Positions 56,611-64,000 of a stretch of 64,000 nt of DNA are shown piece after piece. Location of the stretch: the NCBI GenBank assembly GCA_030248195.1, contig JASAND010000491.1, positions 1-64,000 on the forward strand, given 5' to 3'. The stretch is from Trissonchulus latispiculum (Eukaryota > Nematoda > Enoplea > Enoplida > Ironidae). A program made the translations under genes and the position numbers. Position 1 is the stretch's first letter, and each line of letters starts with the position of its first letter. The notes under the pieces were generated by a model. The model saw only the letters and a list, made by a program, of their open reading frames with translations. It searched no databases and had not been told where the DNA came from.

Positions 56611-57740
56611 CAGTGGCGGATCCAGGGGGAGGGGGCCCGGAGCCCCCCCTTTGCGATTTGGGCCCCCTCCTTTGACATTCCGGGCCCCCCCCTAGAAAAT
56701 TTTTCAGCTGTTTATAATGTATATTTCGAGTGAAAATTAAGCATAATTTTAATAAATTTCACAAATTATTAAAAAATTTCGCCTGCGGCGCACTTATACT
56801 TCTGCTTTATGACGTATACTTAGTTCTGTGACAGAACTTCTGTCTCTTAGAGTGTCTTCTATTTTATTTCCTTTCCTGCTTTGTATATATATATAATTGT
56901 ACTCAACGCCTTCAGTTTATTTTATGACTATATACCGGATTATATTGTATATATACGGGCATTTACAAATTTTATTTCGCTTTCATAGCGTATATACATA
57001 TACATATATATATATAAATGGGCATTGCAAGATTGATAATTGGCAGCATCTGAAAGTGTTCTAGAATAAATCGTGGAAGTGAAAAATTCTGAAAAGCATC
57101 CAATTCCCGTTTTGGTTTTCCACTGATTGATTATACAACTCAATAACTCATCTCATCTTAACTTATCTTTTTAAACATTTGAATTGCTGTATTTTCCACG
57201 ATTTCAAAAAATTCTTCAACTTCTGGGGGGCTCCGCCCCCCCAGACCCCCCGTTTCGTACATTATCTTTGTTGCCCTTGTATATAACTTGCCCTCTTTAT
57301 TGCACCATTCCTTGTATATACTTTATATATACTATTTTACTGCAAGTTTTTCACTTCGGAGTTACATATATATACTATACGTATATACATCTCCATTTTA
57401 TTTATATATATATTTAATCTTTTCAAAAGTTTGCATGACGGATTTTTCTCCAATTTCAAAAAATTCTTCAACTTCTGGGGGCTCTGCCCCCCAGACCCCC
57501 CGCGTGCTTCTTGTATAAATTCTCCATGCTTTGCTTCACTCACGGCATATAGTTGTTTTCTGTTTTCCAATTGGCAAGTGAACTAACATTTCCATAAACA
57601 ATATTAATTTTCTTGTAAAAATATTTTGTTCCTGGAAAAAGCAAATTTTTTACCCCCCCCCCCCCGAAAAATTTGGTTACCCCCCCCAGAAAAATTTTTC
57701 AGCGGGGCCCCCCCTTTACAAAATCCTGGAGCCGCCACTG
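56611..57740. mobile_element. hAT element, CAGTGGCGGATCCAGG ends, TSD GTTCGGGG
   Basis: The ends CAGTGGCGGATCCAGG and CCTGGAGCCGCCACTG are flanked by perfect 8-bp GTTCGGGG (56603-56610, 57741-57748). The CAGTGGCGGATCCAG terminus is found in hAT elements of many animals. It contains two CTTCTGGGGG-CTCCGCC modules (57215, 57470) and no transposase. Sister of 58091-61020. Confidence 0.92.
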
Positions 57741-58090
57741 GTTCGGGGGGGCAGCCAAAAGTTGGGGGAGGAGAAGTCAAAAGATCTGGGGGGGTAAATT
57801 TGGTTGAAAATTTTGGGGGGATACCCATCCATAGGTGTACCTGGGGGGGGGATCCCTCCCCCCAAATGGAAAAGTGCCGACCCGACCCTCGAAATTTTGG
57901 AGGCAGACCCAGCCCCCAAATGGCCAAATCCCAGACCCCACCCACCCAAATTTTCCAGACCCCACCCTCAAAATTTTGAAAATTTTGTCTCGAAATTAGT
58001 AAAAATTCGAAATTTTTTACAAAAATTCGAATTTTTTGCCAAAAAATCCAAGTTTTTCGACTGAATGAGCTAGTGGGGGAGGCTCCCCTC
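57741..58090. repeat. Poly-G rich segment between two hAT elements
   Basis: A remnant of the element hit by both hAT copies: G/C runs and AAAATTTTGAGGG-type words. Overlapping proline/glycine-rich frames are compositional artefacts. Confidence 0.5.
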
Positions 58091-61020
58091 CAGTGGCGGA
58101 TCCAGGGGGGGGGGCCGGGGGCCCGGGGCCCCCCCTTTGCGATTTGGGCCCCCTCCTTTGACATTCCGGGCCCCCCTAGAAAATTTTTTCAGCTGTTTAT
58201 AATGCATATTTCGAGTGAAAATTAAGCATAATTTTAATAAATTTCACAAATTATTAAAAAATTTCGCCTGTGGCGCACTTATGCTTCTGTGCTGCTTTAT
58301 TACGTACTTAGTTCTGTGACAGAACTTGTCTCTTAAAGTGTCTTCTATTTCGTTTCCTTTCCTGTTTTGTAAGTATATATATAATTAATTGTACTCAACG
58401 CCTTCAGTTTATTTTATGACTATATACCGGCTTATATATATTTACAAATTTTATTTTGCTTTCGTAACGTATATATATATATATATATATATATAAATGG
58501 GCAATGCAAGATTGATAATTGGCAGCTTCTGAAAGTGCTCTAGAATAAATCGTGGAAGTGAAAAATTCTGAAAAGCATCCAATTCCCGTTTTGGTTTTCC
58601 ACTGATCGATTATACAACTCAATAACTCTTTTTAATAATCTTTTTAAACATTTGAATTGCTGAATTTTCCACGATTTCAAAAAATTCTTCAACTTCTGGG
58701 GGGCTCTGCCCCCCAGACCCCCCGTTTCGCGCATTATTTTTTTTGTCCTTGTAACTTGTCCTCTTTATTGCCACCATTCCTTGTATATATATATACTTAT
58801 ACTATTTTACTGCAAGTTTTTCACTTCGTAAGTTACTATTACATGTACATCTCCATTTTATTTATTTAATCTTTTCAAAAGTTTGCACGACGGATTTCTT
58901 TCCAATTTCAAAAAATTCTTCAACTTCTGGGGGGCTCTGCCCCCCAGACCCCCCGTTTGCTTCTTGTGTATATATATAAATTCTCCATGCTTTGCTTCAC
59001 TCACGGGATATATTAGGGATCGACCGGAATTCCGGTTCCGGTTCCGGTACTTTTTGGTTCCGGTTCCGGTTCCGGTTTTTGAAAACGTACCGGAACCGGA
59101 ACCAATTTTAGCGTATTATCAAAAGTGAAATTTTATTAAAATTTTCAGAAATTTTGTAAAATTTCTTTGAACATTTTGAAAAAATTGCGAATCTCTTGTA
59201 AGCAGAATATTATTTTCTCAAAAATTTTCGCCTGCGGCGCTATTGCATTATAACTCAACTTAGAATGTTTAGATTTATTAATAATGATCTAGTACCTTAC
59301 CGTTAATTTATTATTATGAATATTAATTACGTATATATATGATCAAATTATTACGCACTTATATATAATTTAGAAATTCAAAATAGAGCACAAGCCCGCC
59401 GATTCGATTGCTATTAGTTTTTTGATAGATACTTTAACATTATTAATTTTGCTAAATTGGAATATATTGAAGCCTTGGCGTAGACCTATGCTATTTCAAA
59501 GATTAGTGCAATGTTGCATAATTAGATGTCAGTTCTAGCTCAACTATTGTTTAAATAGCAGGCAATAAGCTTTTTGCTGTGTGTTTTGTATATAAATATA
59601 GTGCAGAGTGCAACAAAATATTAAAAAATTATGGATGGAACAAATAGAAGGGTTTTTAATTATTTTGAAGAAATGTCATTATATAAACTTGAAAATGCAG
59701 ACGAAGCTAGCCAAAAAAGAGAAATGTCGCTAGAAGAAATTAAGTTTAATTCAATTTTTTTGAAACTTGTGAAAAATACTTTATTGTTCTTATATGTTTA
59801 ATGGTAAAAATTTATATATTGCTATCAGCGACAAAAGATCTGCAGAAAAGTGCAAAGATTTACCTTTTACTCAGAAAACTCTAATAATACGTAAAGTAAT
59901 TATTTAGTTAATAATTACAAGTTAAGGTCACCCAAAATTTAAAGGTTGATATTCCAAACAAGTCCAATTTTCGAAGCTGATGCTATCTAAATTCATAGCC
60001 AGATACAGCCAAATCTTATAATATATAGTAATTACGGGAACAGTAATTCTCAGAAAAATTATTTTAATTTATCTATTGACTACAAAGAGAATAAAAGCTC
60101 GTTATATTCGCGGCAATTTTGTGTTTTAAAAATGCTGAAACTTTTCTTGGAGCTCTTGGAAAGTCGTATCTAATTTCTAATAATGACTAGAAATTGTCAG
60201 GTAACTCAGATAAAAACTAAACATGTTTCTGGCTTATTTTGCCGAAAGCTCGCTCGCAGGCTCGTGGAATCAATTTCTACCAATTTATTTCAATTAATTT
60301 AATATTCAGTTTAACTAAGAAATTAATTTTTATTTGCCTGCCAGTAAATTTCCTTTAGAAGTCAAATTGCATTCGATTAAGTCATTCATCGAAATTCGAT
60401 GTAATAAAGTAGATAAAATAAAACATTTTGTGTCGAGCATGTGCTCGAATAATCCTAAACATATAAAGACAATATGTTCACAATGTATTCATACCGTGTA
60501 TATATAATTAATGTTTTAAATCTATAGTGATTATATAAAGTTTAACTATATAATAAGACAAAATTCTCATAATAAATTGCAAGTTTCGTATTCGTGTATT
60601 GAAATATATAATATAGAAAATATTATTTTAGAAGGCTATTACAATGTTGTAGTAGCTACAAAAAAGCGAAAAATCCTGAAAAAATTGTCCAAAACGTCAG
60701 AAAAAAATTTCGACTTTTGTAGTGTTAAAGAGCTGGTTCCGGTTCCGGTTCCGGTTCCGCTTCCGGTTTTTTAAAGCCAGTTCCGGTTCCGGTTCCGGTT
60801 CCGGTTTTTTGGAGTTCCGGTCGATCCCTAGGATATATATAGTTGTTTTCCAATTGGCAAGTGAACTAACCTTTCCATACGCAATATTTTCTTGTGAAAA
60901 TATTTTGTTCCTGGAAAAAGCAAATTTTTACCCCCCCCCCCCCGGAAAAATTTGGTTACCCCCCCCCCCGAAAAATTTTTCACCGGGCCCCCCCTTTTCA
61001 AAATCCTGGATCCGCCACTG
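58091..61020. mobile_element. hAT element, TSD CTCCCCTC, with a second hAT nested
   Basis: The ends CAGTGGCGGATCCAGG and CCTGGATCCGCCACTG are perfect inverted repeats flanked by perfect 8-bp CTCCCCTC (58083-58090, 61021-61028). Without the nested element at 59014-60830 it is about 1.1 kb and closely similar throughout to 56611-57740 (for example GATAATTGGCAGC and TTTCCACGATTTCAAAAA). Confidence 0.93.
59014..60830. mobile_element. Nested hAT-like element, TAGGGATCGACCGG ends, TSD GGATATAT
   Basis: The ends TAGGGATCGACCGGAA and TTCCGGTCGATCCCTA are flanked by perfect 8-bp GGATATAT (59006-59013, 60831-60838). (GGTTCC)n arrays lie just inside both ends. The AT-rich 1.6-kb core has a short frame near 59632 (MDGTNRRVFNYFEEM), too short to assign. 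Non-autonomous. Confidence 0.9.
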
Positions 61021-61857
61021 CTCCCCTCCCCCTACCCCCAACCTTTTCTGGGGGGCCCCTCTGGAGACCCCCCAAACCCTCTCCCAAAAAATTTTTCATT
61101 TTTTATGCCAAGAATCGTTTCTAATGATAAAAAACATCTAACCACAAAGTAATTTTAAGTTTTAACATTAGACAGTGGTTTTAAACTCAAACTTGATTGC
61201 CAACATGTTTCCAAGCCCAAGATAAGGTTAATATTGAATCATAATATCCATAATACAGTTAAAAACATGTATGTAATGTAAATATTTCTCACAATAATAA
61301 AGTTTAAACCAAAAATTTGGACATTTTTGGAAATTTTTGCAAAATTTACCCTAAAAATACCCAATTTTTGGCCATTTAGGCACAACTACCCCCCACCCCC
61401 CACCCCAGTTGGGGGAGGGAGGGGGCGTCCCGTCCCCCCCCCCCCACAAAAAGCGTTTTCGAGGTGGGTTGAAAAAGGCTTGGGGGGCTACCCAACCCAA
61501 CCCAAAACCAACACCCCCCCCCCACCTTACACCTATGACAAACACTTTAAGATTTGGACTGTTTTGAAAAATGTTGAAATATTTACCAAAAAATACCCAA
61601 TTTGTGGCCAATTTTCGCGCTGCGGTGGGGGTACCGGGGGCCCCAATAAATTTCTGGGGTGGCTTGGAAAAATGGCTGGGGGGGTACCCCAGTTGCACCT
61701 ATGATCCCAGAGGTAATGCCAAAGAAACGATTGACGACTCCACACCTTCAAATTCCAATCAACTAAGCTAAACTATTTATTACAAATTTTCGATTTCCCG
61801 AATTCAGAATTTAACAATATGCAGCTAGTATAATAAACGTGCACTCAACAACTATTT
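61021..61857. repeat. Poly-G MITE remnants
   Basis: Includes a copy of the TTGATTGCCAACATGTTTCC segment (61190) and CACCTATGA ends at 61527 and 61700 with G/C runs. No gene. AT-rich unique sequence begins about 61740. Confidence 0.5.
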
Positions 61858-63236
61858 ATGCACAAATTCATTTGCACCGCTCTCGCAATGGCCGTAGTTC
61901 AACGGCCCCTTGAGCTGCCCGCCTTCGTTTCCCCAAAACCCCGTTCATCGGGCGAGACGATAATGGGAGCCGTCCGTCATCCAAACAATGATTGGAACGC
62001 AAACTCCAACTCCACCTGTGGTATCCCGGGTACCATCGATGCGATTCGGCACGAATATCTTTGTGCGGAACATCTGGGATCGTCATTCGGTCTGCACGCA
62101 AATCCGCGTTGGTCGGAGCGGAGGCGGCTAAACCTAGAGGGGCTGCTCTCAGTCGGATTTTTTGACGGTATTCCTGGTTTGGGCAGAGGTCGTGGCTATC
62201 GTCCTTACGGATCCGATTCGGATGCATCCGTGGCCACCGCTACCACGGCCTATTCATTTCCTGAGAGCAAACGCCAACGATCGGATACACCCGATCAGGT
62301 GTCCTACGCACCTCTGGAGGAATCTTCGAGGGATTCTCCGGACCATAGACACTAGAAATCTGTTTATCGTGGTGGTCACGATGCCGAGCCATCAACTTCA
62401 CGATCGCAAGGATCGCCTCGGCGGGAGGCATCTCGTCCTCCTTCCTCAATCAAACCTCGTGATTATCACACCTTCACGAACATTCGACTGATCGACATTG
62501 TCGACGATGATCATCCCGTCACCGGGATTCCCGTCCAACGTCACTAGTGTCTCCTTGACGCCGACCGGAATCTCATGATGACCGTGGTCATTATCCGTCA
62601 ACGAGCCGTCACCAACGACGCCATCTGCTCGTCGACGCCATCGCTACCCATCATCACCGCCATTCAGGGGAGCGTCATCGCTCTACTGAACGTCATCATG
62701 AAGGTCGCCATTGTCGCACAGATTGTCAGTTCTTGGTCTTCAACCTATCCGTAGTGTAGCCGCCATGATGAGCATGGTCATCGTCGTGAGAGATCGTCTG
62801 ACTACCAACGAAGATGTGCTGCATCTTGTCAGGATGACTCCGTCAAGCAACACGAGCATTTTGTGATCGAAAACCACAATTTGGTGAAATACGTGGTTAT
62901 TAGCAATCTGAGAGCCATTATGGCAGGTGATCATTGTATGATTGATCACGATCGTCTCGTCGACATGTATCTGATCATCATCGTAAGCTATCGCGGGATT
63001 GCTCGAGAGACGGTTATCGGTCGACTGAACGATCACTATTTTCAGGATCACTACCACTTCATAGGTCGTCGTCCACCAGCGTTTTCTTGGTCGGATCGTC
63101 TTACGGATTAACGAACTGCGGGAAAACGACGGCAAAAATTCATTGAGTCGGGAGTACAAAAATTCCCCGGTCCGTCACAGGAACCATCGTCTACATTCCA
63201 GCTATTCTATCATTGACATTTTCCCCACAGAAAGAT
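61858..63236 (+). pseudogene. Broken Arg/Ser/His/Asp-rich reading frame, unknown origin
   Basis: The first segment (61858-62355) reads MHKFICTALAMAVVQ ... GRGRGYRPYGSDSD ... ESKRQRSDTPDQ ... DSPDHRH and stops at TAG. The same frame then continues YRGGHDAEPSTSRSQGSPRR to 62547. Beyond that, fragments in shifting frames keep RS/RH/DR-rich composition (RRPESHDDRGHYPSTSR, SRDCSRDGYRSTERS, SREYKNSPVRHRNHR) to about 63236. It looks like an intronless, decayed copy of an RS-type protein gene. A short TNIFVRNI in another frame near 62046 recalls an RRM strand but is weak. No family was identified. Confidence 0.35.
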
Positions 63237-64000
63237 GACTTTTCTGTTTGTTCCATGTCGCCCGCCATGTGACAACTCGACTAATGACAGCCTTGGGTTT
63301 GACTTTTCTCCATTGATCCATTTGATCCTGATCGCTATATTCGATCTTTATTTTATCATTCTATTTTGTGACAGTGACACTGATATTCCTTATTTCATGC
63401 CATCTGTTATTTTGTATTTTACCTCATGAAATTAAGTAATCTGTTTGGTTTTCTGTATTTTTCTTCAGTATTTATCTAGTGTAAATTTGCTTACGTAAAT
63501 ATATCTTGTATTAGTTTACCTTTTTCTTTGTGAATTTCATATATTCTTTTGCAAACCTAGAATTTCTAATAGTTATCTATGAACCTGTGTCTCTGTTATA
63601 ACTATGTTGTATGCTAATAGTTTTAAACTAATTTTACTATGCAAATTTCAATAATATTAGCTCATATAATGTGAGTGCTTTATTTTTGAAGATTCAGTCC
63701 ATTATTGACTTGCCATATAACTGCCATTTATTCTTATTTATAACCCAGTGACTTTATAGTCATATGAAAATACAAATTTTGTTAAATGGAGGGTGCGTAT
63801 TTTCCTCCCCATAGGTCTGAACCTTATGTGTATTTTCAATGGTTATTTTATTATTACGATTATTATTATCATAGGCTGTTTTCCTCGTTGAGTGAATTCC
63901 TGATCAACCTTAGCTCTGCGTGGTTAAACTTAATTTATTTAATATCTTGTATGAAAGTTCAACTTACCTCATTGTTAATTTAACATCATTAACACATTTG
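63237..64000. other. AT-rich DNA, nothing recognised
   Basis: No splice-flanked coding, RNA gene or repeat ends were recognised. An upstream exon of the minus-strand gene could lie here or beyond, but none can be pointed to. Confidence 0.5.

Noticed and set aside
57604..58164. 186-codon Gly/Pro-rich minus-strand frame
   Set aside because: Product of G/C runs at ends of MITEs; overlapping frames on both strands look equally good and it crosses two element borders.

Overview
The window is animal nuclear DNA, most likely from an invertebrate. It has long TE-filled introns with GT..AG boundaries, non-LTR retrotransposons, a Penelope-like element and many hAT- and piggyBac-type elements. The species cannot be fixed from the sequence.

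One host gene dominates. It is on the minus strand, runs from about 53.08 kb down to 1.65 kb, and continues off the left edge. It encodes a myosin phosphatase targeting subunit (MYPT/PPP1R12/MBS family). At least 22 exons can be assembled, and every exon phase closes (about 1196 codons in the window). In order the protein has: an N-terminal KRAEQLARW-type segment; an RVRF PP1-binding motif; six ankyrin-repeat exons; a long Ser/Thr/Pro linker; a RETRRSTQ|GIT segment matching the inhibitory Rho-kinase site (Thr696 in human MYPT1); and a Ser-rich exon. The C-terminal coiled coil must lie beyond the left edge. Within the linker, a four-exon block has been tandemly duplicated (exons at 30.1-26.9 kb and 26.3-19.9 kb). 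Intron phases match and the last exon is 147 nt in both copies.

The introns are layered with mobile DNA. From left to right: 6-7.4 kb, small foldback elements. 7.4-14.6 kb, a Penelope-like element with the GIY-YIG nuclease ahead of the reverse transcriptase, split by a 4.1 kb insertion. 17.5-19.5 kb, two piggyBac-like elements in tandem sharing one TTAA. 21.9-24.1 kb, two large palindromes. 24.1-26.0 kb, a hairpin-ended element carrying 147- and 163-bp arrays. 27.7-31.8 kb, nested TIR elements. 35.3-37.1 kb, a TA microsatellite, an inverted hairpin-ended copy and a 153-bp array. 37.3-45.6 kb, a stack in which one hairpin-ended element was hit by an RTE-like LINE, a hAT element, a LINE tail and a 5'-inverted LINE. 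45.6-49.1 kb, further hAT layers. 53.8-61.0 kb, several hAT elements with perfect 8-bp target duplications.

The far right (61.9-63.2 kb, plus strand) holds a broken Arg/Ser/His-rich reading frame of unknown origin, then AT-rich sequence. No rRNA, confident tRNA, CRISPR or bacterial feature was seen. All identifications come from reading motifs, splice sites, target duplications and inverted repeats by eye. Element boundaries backed by perfect target duplications are the most secure.
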